DNA of 64,000 nt. It comes from Corythucha ciliata (lineage: Eukaryota > Arthropoda > Insecta > Hemiptera > Tingidae). Position 1 is the first letter of the stretch; every line of letters starts with the position of its first letter. The notes below the pieces were generated by a model, which was not told the DNA's origin, did no database searches, and saw only the letters and a program-made list of their open reading frames with translations. Shown one piece after another: positions 45,252 to 58,300 of this stretch. Where the stretch lies: contig CM075940.1 of the NCBI GenBank assembly GCA_038030265.1, forward strand, positions 7,006,001 through 7,070,000. The letters are read 5' to 3'. The translations under genes and the position numbers were made by a program.

Positions 45252-48200
45252 ATGGCCGGACGACTGTCAGTCAGCTTTCTGGTCGCTCTGTGCCTGACCG
45301 TAACCACGAGCGAGGATGAATCCAGTTACGAGTCATTCAAGGGTCAGCCACTTCACAAATCTCGAGGCATCCCCGACATGAAGGCCGCTATTGGCCATTT
45401 ATTTCGCTATCAAATCCCGTTGGACGCTTTCCAGGGTGAAATCTCACGCTACAAGGTAAGTGTATTGACACCCCCACCCCTCCCACCACCCATCAACGCG
45501 TTAATTCTGATGGTACTCCGTAGGCACACGCCGAAAACAGTTTTTTCCTTCCTAGCTGGTTATTCTTCCATGAAAAATCCGGCACTTTTGAAGGTGTCCC
45601 CACAGTAAACGATTTGGGAGAGCGTTACGTCACCGTCAAAGCGTACGACAGTAATTTACGAGATTCTGTGAAGGATATATTCGCTCTTGAAGTCGTGTCC
45701 CAACCAATTGGCCCCGAATTTCACTTCAAAGTATGGGAGTTAGACGATACGTGCTGCAAAGCCATAGTCTCATAACTTGATATTTTCAGAAACGTTCATG
45801 TGATAAATTAGAAGAATTTACGTATCTTAACCTCGTGCTCGACGTAAGCTACAGTAAACTAGGGCCTAAGGAGCGAGTAAATTTACTGAAAAAATTTGCG
45901 AATTTCTTAAATGTAGAAACTGTGAGTTTGCGTTTAAACTTTTTTATTATTATTATTGTTATGGCAAACTAAATCCCAAAACGATTATTCAACAGGAATC
46001 TCTATACGTCGGTCATCTCAGTCACAACGATGAATTTATTTCTGATTCTGCCTTACAGACTGGGCAGGGTAACGTTTTCATGAAATCCGATAGCTCTTCG
46101 ACCATAGTTAAGCTACAGGTTGACCGATTTATTGTCGCTTAGTACCGTGAGTGTGTCATCATACAGATTCACCATTCCTGTACAGGTTGGATGCAATGGA
46201 AAACTATGGAAAAAATCAGTGCCCGTTTTTGAAACCGCTCAAACTTCGGCTAAAGATGGCACTCTCGCGGAAATCATTGGTCATCCAGTTCTTGGGTGGA
46301 AATTGACTGTTGATAATAGTGATGACAGGAAAAGACGACAAACCGAGGTTAGTACTGTAAATTATATGGTAATTTGGTGGCTGGATGAACCTAAGCTTTA
46401 ACCCCCCCCCCCACCACCACCATCACCGTCATTCACATCCTTAGAAACACGGACTTAATCAGATCGATTTGAGCGAAGAGAGCAACGTGAATGCTCCCGA
46501 TCCGAGAGTTGTTTTCGAAAATACAGACACGCCTGTATTCCAGTTAGATCCTTCACCTACTTTCAATGTTGAATCCTATTCTACGCACAGAAGAAGGCGA
46601 CACCACCGAGGAGAATATTCTGGAGATGCCCCTCTTAGAGAAGAATATTCTGACGATAATTTTCTCCCGCATGCACCAAAATTATCTGTCATGGCTACAC
46701 CAGTTTATGTAAACCTTATCACTTTCTTTAACATATTTTCTTCTCTCTAACAACGTAGTAATTAAATAATTTTAACCTTCAGATTCCTCCGAACCCCACG
46801 AGCTTGTTCAAGCTCAAGTCGAGCGACTTAGACGCAAGCGACATAATCGCTTCTTCCCCCTCTGTTGCCTTGCACAGTATCACACCTTCTGTATATTTTA
46901 CGGGTTATGTAAGGTTTTGGTTTTGGACAAACCCCCTCGTTTCGCTCCTGAATGTTGTTTTTTTTTGTTTTCGTACAGGACGTGACTGATGAAAATGACA
47001 CTGAGAATTATTCCACCTTGCCTGAAACTATAACGAATGAAAATACCCCAACTCTTCCTTCAATCCCTTCAATTATACCAACTGGAGAGGTTATCTACGA
47101 AATTAAAAATTTCGCCCCGAAAATCTCCCAGAGATTACAAAAATTGTCTATAACTGCTGGGAAAATATTGAGGTGAGTCATATTGGTGTTGTCATCAAGA
47201 AAACATATGCCAATTGTTTCAATTTAAGGTACAAAATACCCGACAAAACGTTCTCTGATTTGGAAGATGGCTACACTAAATATTTGAAGCTTCATTTATT
47301 TCGTTCAGAGAATGGTAAGACTATTGAACTGGAGGAAAACAGTTGGATACAGTTGAACGAGTCCAGCCAGGAAATATACGCTCTGTAAGTTCAAGGCTCA
47401 TAAAAACACGCTATTTTACTCTGTTTCTTATCTTCAACCTAACTTTAGACCTCGTGGTGAGCACGTCTCCAAATGGGAGTTTGTACTACGAGCCACCGAC
47501 TCGGACAACCTATTCGTTGAAGACACAATTGAAATCTACGTACAAGATCATAAATTAAAACGAATCGTCAATCATATATTTACGGCAGAGCTCTCGGCGG
47601 TTCCCTCGGGGAAATGGCTCGACTGGGAGATAAATCTTGTCGAGTCCATTTCTAAAGTGGTGTCCGACTCGAACGCGAGTCTCATCACCGTCCTTTCTGT
47701 CAGTCCGACGAATTTCACATGGTCGAACGATTCGCTTTCAAGAAGCGCGTGTCCTTTTGACGAGATCGAAAGTGTTCGTCAGGTGTGATGGCGTCGAGTT
47801 CTATTGTGAACATAAATGTTGAGTTAACGACTCCCTTGTAGGTACTCATCGGTGAAAATGGGCTGCTCTCTCGAAAAGAGAACGGCGTTTTCGTTGAAAA
47901 AGTCACGTGGACTGGTAAAGGACAGTGCGAGTCCAAAACTCCTGAGATATCTCGACCAACTGGAAATTATCCTCCTTACCCTCGCAACCAAGTTGATTAT
48001 TTCAACGCTACTGTTGGACAGCTGCTTATTTTCACTGTCCCCGAGGTGACTCGAATAGTATTCCTTTACCCCTTTAATCACCCTGCACGTGATTGTTTTG
48101 CTTTTAAAAGGACACGTTTTACGATCCTGAAGATGGCTACACTCGAAATCTTAAGTTATCTCTTGTCAACATGGATCGAGTTCGAATTCCGCCTAATCAT

Positions 48201-51200
48201 TGGCTTCAGTTTGACATGAAGAATCAAGAGTTTTACGGAATTCCTATGCAAGTCAACATTGGTCAGAGCGAATACCACCTGGTAATTAATATTCAAATTT
48301 TTAGTTTAAAAGTGTGATGTCCGAGTTATTTATTTCTTGTTTCATTTTTTAAGATTTGCGAAGACAGCGGTGGACTGACAACAGCGGACAGTCTCGTTGT
48401 GAACGTTCTTACGGCGCCCCGTGTCATGTACAACGTTGAGTTCAGTATGACCCTCGCCATGGACTATAACACGTTCGTCGACAGTCCCAAGGTTCAAAGA
48501 AGTTTCGTTGAGAACCTGGCGACTCTCTTCGGTGACGCGAACACAAGTTCAATCGTCCTTAGTGGTATTTCACCGGGATCGACGGTCATAACTTGGCACA
48601 ACAAGAGCCTTCCGACTAGCATATGCCCAGACAGCGAGATTCTTCAGTTACGACAGGTTACTTAACGTTTATTTTCTATATGACTCGCTGGGTGGCGTAT
48701 TTCCACCTCCTCGAATATCCACCCCCCGTCCTACCGTAATAGTCTGGACAACACCCAGGATTTGTGGCCCTTAAAGATCACGTTCTCATTCACCTGCCTT
48801 ACTCGAAGCTAAGCCTTCCCTCCTGCCAATTTGTCCTTCGTTCATCCGTCATTCCTGATTCAGTCCCCCATTCACATAATACATTCGAAAGAATGTTTGG
48901 CGTGTAGCTGTAGGATGCATTCCACGGCGAAATTCTATTCATTTCCCTCTCCATACACCCTTCCGAATGTATGACTGGTGTCGAATCGGAAGCGTGCATG
49001 ATAGGTGTGAATCGGCCTTAACGTTGTAGTGAAACTCCCGTCCACCTTCATGTGTATGCCAACGGGATTCAGCGTCTCCTAGGAAAAAAGGCGCCGAAGA
49101 TGAGCTGCCGAGGAGGTATTTTCAGCCTTCTCGCCGAACCCCCTTCAGGAGGCCCTCTTCGACTTCCTCAGCCCCCGCCTATATTCTGCCAGCTCGATCC
49201 TGTAGGCCTCCCACTGCCCCTCACGGTCTGCTCGAATGATAAGCCGCGGTGATTCCCTTCAGAGCACTTTCCTGGTAGAGGAGCGTGTACCCTCACGGCC
49301 GTCTTGGTGACCTGAACCACTGCCCAAGTATAATAAAGAACGACAAGGACCATCCAAGCAATCATTAAAAATTGCACCGAGGGCGCGGTCCAGTCTCCGT
49401 TTCGACCTCAGACCTTCAGCTACCTGAACTACTCAGTCCTGGTCTCATCAGCCCGACAATTGAGTCGAGTACGGAGCCGATGGACCGCCCCTCGGCGGGA
49501 GCACTACGATCCCCGCCCCCGGCGCTCAACCCGACCCTGGCAAAATCGAGTCAGGGAGGACCCCCTGGTCATGAGAACCGTGAGGGCGAAACGGAAACTA
49601 CTAGGGATGTCGTGACTTGGCGCCACGGCTAAGGTCAATAATGAACGACAAGGATGTTGGGGGGCAGGACCCACCAAGCAATCGTTAAAAATTGCACCGA
49701 GGATGCGGTCCAGTCTCCGTTTCGACCTCGGCTACCTGAGCTACTCGGTCCTGGTCTCATCAGCCCGAGTAGGTTCAACTCTCAGGCTAGCCCCGTCCCA
49801 GGGTTTCATATCGCTGACGAAGGCCTCCTGGCAGGCCGATGGGGGTCGATGGTCATCTTGGTAGAGGCAAAGGCCTCTTTAAAATTTTTGCTCCCACCAG
49901 CCGCTGGCATCTTAGGTCAGGCACCCTGCCTTGGACCTTTTTGAAGGTCTCGTCTGTACCGCGCTTACGCGGCGTTTCCCCACTCAATCAAGGCTTAGGG
50001 ATTACGCCACTGTGGACTTGGTCAGCCTCCGTAAACGTCCCCCGCAGCCCCAGTGAGTTCCCCTGCGCCTACCCTCGCCGACCCAAGCTTATCCCGATTA
50101 AGTCCGGGTATACCTCCCTTAGTTGCCCTCCTCTGGAGCTTCAAGGAAGGTAGCACTCCCTTAGAGGTTTGTCCCAAGTGACTGCCTCCCAGCGGACTGT
50201 CCATGTTTACATCATCAGGCGTGGTAACACCTGACAGCGCAGCCATCGTAACTCCACGCCCTTGGAGGTTCCCGCTACGTCTTCAGATTGTTTGACAAAT
50301 GTTTATTTGTTTTAAAAGTGTTGATAGTCCATAAGCAAGCAGTAGCTAGGGAAAAAGGACAAGCGTGGTCAAAGAAACAAAAACAAAGAAAAAACCATAT
50401 CCGGGTTGTTTCATTTCGTTCTGCGAAGATTCTCACCATAAGTGAACCTTGGGGGGGGGGGGCACGCCATCCCCTTCCTAGATTTCAAGGAATGAATGTT
50501 CAATTTCATACTTATCCCGTTCGGGAAGCTCCCAATTACGTGAAATCTCCTTCATTGGGTCAACCCCGTGAAATTGGCTTTTTACGCAGTAAATTCAGCG
50601 AAATTGAATTTTTGGGTGAGCAAACCCCGCGAGATTGGTTTCTGTGGGCGACAATAATCGGCAAAATTTTGGTTTTGAGAAAGCCAAACCCGCGAAAGTT
50701 TATTTTTTTAATTAAAAAAATCGATCCTCCCCCCCGGAAAATGATTTTTCGAATTGAGCCAACTCCCTGGAAAGATTTCAAACTTGTGAAACCTGCGATT
50801 TTTTTTTTAAAGTCGCATCTTAGCTGCTCGCCGTGGACGAAATTGAGAAAATCCGCGAGTTGGCCATTTCGCGGCTAAAATCTCAGAAAAGTTTTGCATT
50901 TTGCGGCTAAAATTTTCAAAAGAATGAGCAAGTTTGGTTGTTCCGCACGAGAAAATTATAAAATCCGCGAGACGCTCTTCGGATAAAATTGACTTAAACT
51001 GCTAGTTTGATCATCTCGTGGTTGAAGAGGGGAAAGAAACAAAAAACTGCGAGTTAAGCGATTCTGCAGCTCAGATTTTGGAAAACCGTGGCTCGTTCCA
51101 TTCAGGGCCTAAAATTGTATTGAAAAATCTCAATTTTGGCTGTTCAGTGGACAAAATTGAGAAAACCCGTAAGTTGGGCCATATCGCAGCTCAAATTAGT

Positions 51201-53472
51201 CGCAATTTTTGGCCGTTTCGGGGAAAACATTGGGAAAACTCGGAAAGTTTTGTCATTTTGCGGAAATCATTTTTACAAAAACCGAAATCTTAGCTGTAAA
51301 GTTGAAAAAAAACAAAAAAACAAAAAAAAACGCGTACGTGCAGGGCCGGATCATGGGGGGGGGACTACCGGGGCTATAGTCCTGGGCGGCAAAATTGAGA
51401 AATATTTTTAGGCGCGCGAGATGGATAAGACCAATCGAACCAGAAGAGATGAACAGAGAAATAAAATGAATGTTTTCTCTCTCTCTCGGGCGACTTTTCC
51501 AACTTTTAAATATGACTTAGTGCTTTTCTCAACTTGAGTCACGGATTGGCCAGAACTACACGCCAGCTTTTTTTCTCAATCTTGGCCTGGAACCAAATCA
51601 GATCAGAAACCACGAACTAACTCATTTTCTCAATTTTAGCCGTGAATATCGGAGTTTTCAAAACGTTTAGCCGCTTAAGGCTCGTTTCACACATACGTGG
51701 TTTCCCGAGGCGCGGTTGCTACGCGGCGCGAACGCGGAAGGTTCCTCGCATGTGTGAACCGAGAAACCTCTTCAAACCGCTGCCGCTTAGAAACCGAATT
51801 TCGGTTAACACATGCGAGGCACCCACCGCGTTCGCGCCGCGTAGCAACCACACCTCAGGAAACCGAGTATGTGTGAAACGAGCCTAAGTCTGCAGAACAG
51901 CGAAAAGTGAGTGTGGCTTCTCAATTTCAGACGTAGACTTGCCCTTAAGCTTGTTCAGTGAAAAGAACTGCGCATATGGAACTCGATACGTTATTGCCGA
52001 CGACCCCTTATGGGGGCGTTTTTGGCTGGGGAAGGTTAAAATGGACCTGAATATGAGTAAAAATTGCCAAAATTTAAAATTGCACGGAATCGCATATCCT
52101 TAGGGTTTTCGATCCGGGAAGCCAACAATCGAATAAACGAGCCGATGCGACCGATTTTGACCTGGCAGAATGGCTCCTGGTGACAAACTCAATGACTCAA
52201 AAGTAGCATTCAGGTCATTATTTTGAACCTTGCTCGCCTGGTCGAGATGCACTTCAGCTAACCACAAGGCACGGATTATTCCAAGAAGTATACAAATCGA
52301 TCAAATTAGCCCCAGGGCGGCGAAAAGTAAGATCCGGCCCTGCGTACGTGGTTTTTTCCGACGTGCAAGATTCGTGAAAGTGGGTTGTTCAAGAAGCCAA
52401 AGGCGAAAATACTTAACACGTGAGTGTCAGATCCGCGAAATTTAGATTCGAAAGGTGCCAACTCGCGGAATGGCTTTTTTGAAGGACCAAATCTCGTAAA
52501 ATTGTTTTTTCAATGAGTCAACCACGCAAAATTGCCTTTTTATGGAGTCAATCCTGAAATAGCATTTTTGAGATATAAAAACTGTGAAATTCGTATTTCG
52601 TGAGTGCCAATAATCCGCCAAAATTAGGCTTTGCGTTGGCGAAACTCGTGAAATTGATACGCTCAACATAAATGAGTGTGTGTGGGGGGGGGGGCGGAGT
52701 GTGAGTATGTGACCTCCCTCAATCGGAAAACATCTAAGCCTACTATTCCCACCTGTTGTGAGAATGACTCTGTAAGTTTATATTGCTGTATGTTGCTAGA
52801 ACAATGATTAAGGGCTGATTCCGCCCCATATCCCCACATCGTTTACTGCGTGTTTTCAGTTACATTTTATCTATTTTGTAGATAATGCTAGGAGACGATG
52901 AAAGGGTTACTCCGACCGTCAACCAAGTTATGGGACCAAAATTCCCCGTACTGTCGGCTCGTTTGACACCCACAGGCGTCTGTCAAGGGGCTCTGACTGA
53001 AATCTCCACCGGTGGCAACGAGCCCGCTCCAAATGACGTGACCGCCGTGTCTCACGGAGAACAGTACATCATCGGCCTCGTCGTTCCCGCCGTTGTCATC
53101 GCTTCGATTCTCATCTGCGCCGGTTTCGTCGCCTGCGTTCTCTATCGACGACGGCGAACCGGTAAAATGTCCGTCGGCGATGAAGACGAGCGTCAAACGT
53201 TTCGAAGCAAAGGGATTCCAGTCATATTTCAAGATGAGCTCGACGAGCGACCCGAGCCGACGAATAAAAGTCCAGTTATTATGAAAGAGGAGAAACCTCC
53301 CTTGCCACCGCCTGAATATCAACGAGGGCCCCCACTGGCGACTACGGCCCTCCTCTCCGACTCTGAAGACTCACCGTACCAACCTCCGCCGCCTTTCACC
53401 ACAAGTCGTGACTCGGCTCGACCAAAACCCACTCCTACCTACAGAATGCCACCTCCGTATGTCCCTCCTTAA
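45252..53472 (+). CDS. DAG1: Dystroglycan precursor, complete 14-exon coding region
   Basis: Cell-surface receptor linking laminin-type matrix to dystrophin. Coding exons: 45252-45455, 45524-45730, 45790-45921, 45996-46118, 46186-46347, 46445-46708, 46783-46908, 46979-47172, 47229-47384, 47449-47782, 47842-48045, 48111-48281, 48354-48656, 52882-53472; all GT-AG with compatible phases, total about 1056 aa. Order: signal peptide 1-20; cadherin-like domain about 45-130 (LPSWLFF); region with C141 and C225, spaced like the alpha-subunit disulfide; basic sites RKRR 270-273 and RRRR 325-328; short Ser/Thr/Pro linker with TPT at 429-431; second cadherin-like domain about 465-575; SEA-like about 576-700; third cadherin-like about 715-815 (DTFYDPEDGYTRNLKL); SEA-like with G834/S835; membrane helix about 923-948; cytoplasmic tail ending PPPYVPP, the WW-binding motif for dystrophin. 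Exon 2 uses the acceptor at 45523; the nearer AG at 45555 breaks the frame. Vertebrate proteins are about 895 aa. Confidence 0.95.
49030..50280 (-). repeat. GC-rich non-LTR-type element fragment in dystroglycan intron 13
   Basis: GC-rich block unlike the intron around it. An about 85-bp direct repeat (AAAAATTGCACCGAGG ... CTCATCAGCCCGA) occurs at about 49366-49455 and 49686-49770. On the minus strand a frame starts MAALSGVTTPDDVNMDS at 50246, which could be the start of an ORF1, but no diagnostic domain is visible. A duplicated fragment of a LINE is my best guess. Confidence 0.35.
50480..51330. repeat. Degenerate tandem repeat, unit about 33-36 bp (dystroglycan intron 13)
   Basis: Repeats of the type CCCGCGAAATTGGTTTTTG followed by a GAGCCAA-like part. 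The array continues at about 52430-52660 beyond hAT element I, which split it. Related phrases appear at 58430-58640. Confidence 0.6.
51341..52342. mobile_element. hAT-type element I in dystroglycan intron 13
   Basis: Ends CAGGGCCGGATCATG and GATCCGGCCCTG, with an exact 8-bp duplication CGTACGTG at 51333-51340 and 52343-52350. 1002 bp, no transposase. It contains a MITE at 51679-51884. Confidence 0.92.
51679..51884. mobile_element. PIF/Harbinger-type MITE nested in hAT element I
   Basis: 206 bp with GGCTCGTTTCACACATACG and its exact complement at the other end, flanked by TAA (51676-51678 and 51885-51887). Inner arms (CGCGTTCGCGCCGCGTAGCA and complement) make almost the whole element a hairpin. 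Confidence 0.9.
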
Positions 53473-55740
53473 ATTTTCCTCGGATAGTGCCTTCTTACCC
53501 AGGTAACATTAACAAATAACATGCTTATTTTAAAACCAGAGTAATCCAAAAAAAATCTAGCACTGCGTAAAATATCCGGAAAAATTAAATTAATAACGAA
53601 ATCCTTGTTCTTTAATTAATTCAATCGTAAAATTATTACACCCCTCTCCCCCATGTATTTGAGCCACTCAGCACGAGAGTGTTAAGTTACCTCGGAATCG
53701 CCTGGCAGTTGCCCCACTCCCTTTTTTCAGAACTGATTTTTATAAGACTTGAGTGCGTACCTACATGAAAACAAGGCACAAATTCATTGAAGTTCAAAAC
53801 AAAAATACGAATGCCTTAATTGCATGTAAATGCAATGAATCTTGTAGAAAGGATTGCTTTTGTAAGATTTAAGTCATAGTTATTCGTATGGTCGTCATCA
53901 CTAATTTATTTAAAATAATGATTTGATTAGCGATTGTGAGAATGCTAGGCTAGGCTTATAATTTTAGCCATACGGTCCAGGTTGAACAGAAGCCTAACGA
54001 AGTGATCGATTTTTATAAAAACCGATTCCTATGATTTGACTGACCCATATTTGTATATATATACACTAATTTTTAATATTCCAAGATCTATACTCAAGCC
54101 TCATGCTATGCTGGTAATTTATTTTTCGGATTCATCCATTGCGCCATTTTATGTGTCTTATAAGAAAAAAAAAATGGGATGTGTGAAAGTCAACAACGTC
54201 CATTTTTGATTACTCACCGAGAGCCGAAAACATACTGGCGATTTGCTTCATTATTGGGAGTTTGTACTTAAGCGTTTTGGTGCATTCAATTTTTGCTTAC
54301 TTCGAGCAAGAATTAAATAAGCGTTGTCTAGTCTTCGAGCGATTTTTTTTTTTTTTTTTTTTTTCACCCGTTGAAGTTTTAATGAAGAGCTCAATGTTGT
54401 ACCAAATGATAACGAATTTCCTGAAGATCTCCTCCAACTATTTATTTTTGCATGAAATCCCAGACCACAAAAGTAATTTTATTTGAATTCGGAGTAATGA
54501 GTTCACATGGCGATGTTGCTCACTGTCACCACCCCGTGAGTGTGACGGAATTCCGTAAGTTCCAAAATGTTGGAGCATGTCGGTCATAGTTTCAACGCCC
54601 CTTCATTCTAATTAACAAAACCGATAATGGCGCATTTTGGGCAAATTCTAATGTGAGACAGTTATCAACAATTTAATAGGAATAACCCTCGTACACCCTC
54701 CCTCCTACCATCAATTTAAATCAGCAATCCTATTCTCATTCGCCGATTTCTGCATTAGCTAGTATAATTAATTCAACTATTTATGATATTTTATCGGCTG
54801 ATAGTTTTGTGGGCCATTGAAATAATGTGCCAAGATAAACGTTGTAGAAATTGATTTTAGAAGTGTGTATCAACCTCGTAAAGATCTTTGTTAGTAATTC
54901 CATTCTTTTAAACCCCTCTTTTTAATTTTTCCCATTATGACCAACTCGATTCCGTTTATATTTCCATTTTCCCTTCTGTGATAATCGTTTTCCTCTAGTT
55001 TATTTTTTTTCATTCCGTTCCATTTTTTGACATTCTTGAACTCGATCTTTCTCCATCGTTATGTGATGTGTACTGTGGTTTCGTGTTATTCAACTCATCA
55101 CATCGTGAAATTTGCCGGCTTCTCCTTCCTCTCCATCGTACTATTATTCCTTGACTTACGCTGAGTTGAAAAGTAAAAACGAAGCAGGGAATCCACTGCC
55201 AGAACGAGCTTTTATTTACTATATTTTTTAGATTGTTAAGGTGTTCATGTCTAAGTTTCTCTCTTTCCCTCTCTCTCTTGAACGAAATTAATAGTAATAG
55301 TAACACAAAATAATACAAACCTATTAATCTACTTGTCTCTGTATCTTTGTTTTTAAACAAAAAAGTAAATATTTGGTGTCAATGTGCTGCTGTTTAGTAC
55401 TCCGTGTGAAACAGTAATATATAGAAAAGATGATTAGAGTGTAGAAGAAGTATCGCGTACAAATTTAATGTGCAATAAGTGAAGTTTTTAATTTCCAAAG
55501 CTTGACTAAAAAGAGGTTTCTGTATAATTTGTCTCAATCATCACTTCATCCCATGACGATTCGAACGAGTTTTTACATGTAATTTATTTTTATGGGTCGG
55601 GGTGGGGGGCTCTAGGCTAGAGGTGCTTTACAAGAAATAGTCTAGCCGATCAATGTGTGTTAGTATCACCAAAATAGATGTGTAAAAAGAGAATAAATCA
55701 AACGAAGAAACACGTGTCTGTTGCTGTGATTACCAAAGAT
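53473..55740 (+). other. Probable long 3' UTR of dystroglycan
   Basis: About 2.2 kb of AT-rich sequence after the stop codon with no coding exon and few of the repeats that fill the rest of the window. An AATAAA lies at 55692-55697. The low repeat content and position suggest transcribed 3' UTR, but the end is not fixed by the sequence. Confidence 0.4.
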
Positions 55741-56159
55741 GCTTGACATGGAGCACGTAGACGATTGGTTTGTTTCATATCTATTACGATTTATTGCTAA
55801 AATAACTATAATATCAATGCTTCCTTAAGACTATTTCACGATTGAAAAAAATCACCCCCCTCCCACCCACAAATGTGGAAAATCTTTAATTTTGGTAATT
55901 CTAAAAAAAGATATCTGAACAATGAAATTCGAATAAATTGCATATAAGTTTTCTTCGTCTAAATTATGTTCTTCCACGATACTCCAGGGGACAGGCCTTG
56001 GCGGGGAGAGTGGGGAACAGTCACGTCTGACAACAATTCTATTGAGACACGTGTTTGTGCGAAACCCCATGTCAAAGTGGCAAAAAACAAAGTGGCAATG
56101 GTTGTTGCTGTGAAATCTTCGGAAGAACACTTCAGGTTTGGAGTGTATCGTTAGTTTTG

Positions 56160-56900
56160 TGTCAAAATAACTGATTTCGGGTTAAACATTCATTTTTGAG
56201 GCTAAACCGTCAAATTTGGGTTTGGGTTAAAATCACAAGTTTTGTAGTGACGTCTTCAGTTATGGGGCAACACGTCAGCTTTGCCGTGAAGTCGTCTGTT
56301 TAGTATAAAATCGTCACATTTGGGATGAATTCGTCAGTTTTGTCGTAAAATCGCCTGTTTTCAAGGCAGAGCCGTCCTTTTATTTGGCCCAAAATCGTCG
56401 CGTTTTGGGGAAAACTTTAGTTAAAATGTGACATTATCAGTTTTGGAGTAAATTATCTAATTTTGGGGGAAATTGTCGTTTCGGGTGAACGGAACAGAAA
56501 AGTTTAGTTTTAGGTTAAATCGCCAGTTTTGTAGTAGCATCTTCAGATGGAGGAGGGACGGCGGCTTTGGCGAGAAATTGTACATTTTTTGAGTAAAATC
56601 GCCCCTTGAGGGGTATAATCGGCAGTTTTTAAAGCAGAGTGATCTGTTTTGGTAAGATCTTTCGTTTATCATCATTTTGGGTTAAACCCGCTAGTTTTAG
56701 GCTGAAATCATCAGTCTTGGGGGCAAAGCCTTGGATTTTAAAAGTTGTGCTGTGAAATTTTTAGTTTAAGCGTAAACAGTTGGGCTTTGGTGTAAAAACG
56801 TCAGTTTTGGAGTAAAATATTCATTTGTAGAGTATGAAATATTCAGTTTTGGGTTAAAAAACGTCAGTTTTGAGTTACATCCCGTTGCTGATTGGTTAAA
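56160..56900. repeat. Degenerate tandem repeat, unit about 20 bp
   Basis: Recurring CGTCAGTTTTGGGGTAAAAT with substitutions, for example around 56310, 56330, 56790, 56820 and 56860. Phase is kept over short runs only. Confidence 0.65.
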
Positions 56901-58300
56901 AAATGTTGGATTTTTACGTCTCTCAGACAAGACGTTGATGAAAAGTCGGACACCCCCGGTATATTTAAGTGCTAAGTATCGATTTCCAGGGAAAGCATTG
57001 TCAGTTTTTGGATAGAAAATGCAACCGTAACCATCGCATCGAGCCTCCCCTCCCCCACGAGCGCTCATGTAAAAAAAGATTCAGGAATAAGGGATACCTC
57101 CTGGATCACTCCCCTTCGAGCCGCCCGCCGGAACACGCTATAATTGCCTGCCTAATTGTGAAGCCTAAAGCGAAATTTCCTTCCGGAGTTTCCTAAACGC
57201 AAGTTTTCGGTCGGTTCGTCCCTTGGTGAAAGTTTCCCCAGTCTCCCTCAACGTCACAAATGTCGTAAGTTTGCGAAATTCTCCCCCCCCCCCCGTTATC
57301 TGTCTACCGTCACCGCTTCATCGTCATCAGGAACCACGTCGGTAAAGACTTTAAATTTAAGTGTATTGTTTCATTAGATTTAAGATACGTAGTAATAGTG
57401 CGCATTAATATAGATATCTCTAACAATAGTCCCCCACTTCTCAAATTTTAAGTGTGCTACAATAAATCCCAGAATACTAAGCCTTTAGTTTCCAAATTAT
57501 TTCGCACCCCCCCCCCCACATCGATATAAACCTGTTCGAGGAAAATAACATCTTCTTTAAACTCAAAAGTTATCCGAGCTTTTGTCAATTTGCAATAAGG
57601 GAAAGACCCCCCCCCCCGGGGTCAAGCCTTCCTTTCTACCGTTGCAAATTTCTGGCGCCCGAACCTCCTCCTCTTCCACTTCCCAATCATACCTCACTCC
57701 TTACTACTCCTTCATAGTGCACTTACACACACAACTTTCGCTAATAAAATATTAAAAATTATTTTCCTCTCTCATTACTGCAGAGTCAAACATTCCTCCT
57801 TTTTAAAATGAATCTATCTCTCGTCAGTATCCGCCTATGCCTCTATTACTTGTTGACACTTTTTGACTGCATACAACTTTTCTTGTTCTTCTTCTGGGCT
57901 CCTAAGGGTCTAAAGGGACCCTATCCGACGCTGCACCGGAGCTCGGCAGATGAATTAAAAAATACACAAAATAAGATAACTTTGCTAAGTGTATAGCCTT
58001 CCCAAGCGGAAATTCAAGTCATCTAGAATTGGTCAGGAATTTTGGCAAGCGCCCCCCCCCCCGCTTCATTCTCAGAAATTTGGCTTTGAAAACGAGGGGT
58101 ATAGGCAAATTGGTGGGGGGCTCAGCCAGATGGGATCCCCCTGATCGATACGCGCCTGGTGTCCAGCATGAAAATAAACTAAACTAGTTTTTATAGGGAT
58201 TTCATGTCCTCCTCACCTTATTGGAGTCCCTCTCATCAACTATGAGTCCCCCTCCTCCATCCACCATCACATGCCTTCTTTTTGCACGGTCATTCAGGGA
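56900..58300. other. Gene-free stretch
   Basis: No gene recognised. Poly(C) runs near 57282, 57510, 57607 and 58051. C-rich and AT-rich patches alternate. Confidence 0.4.

Noticed and set aside
45252..45608. Single-exon reading of the dystroglycan start through to 45608
   Set aside because: After 45455 the frame becomes proline-rich intron sequence. The GT donor at 45456 and the acceptor at 45523 restore the conserved LPSWLFF motif.
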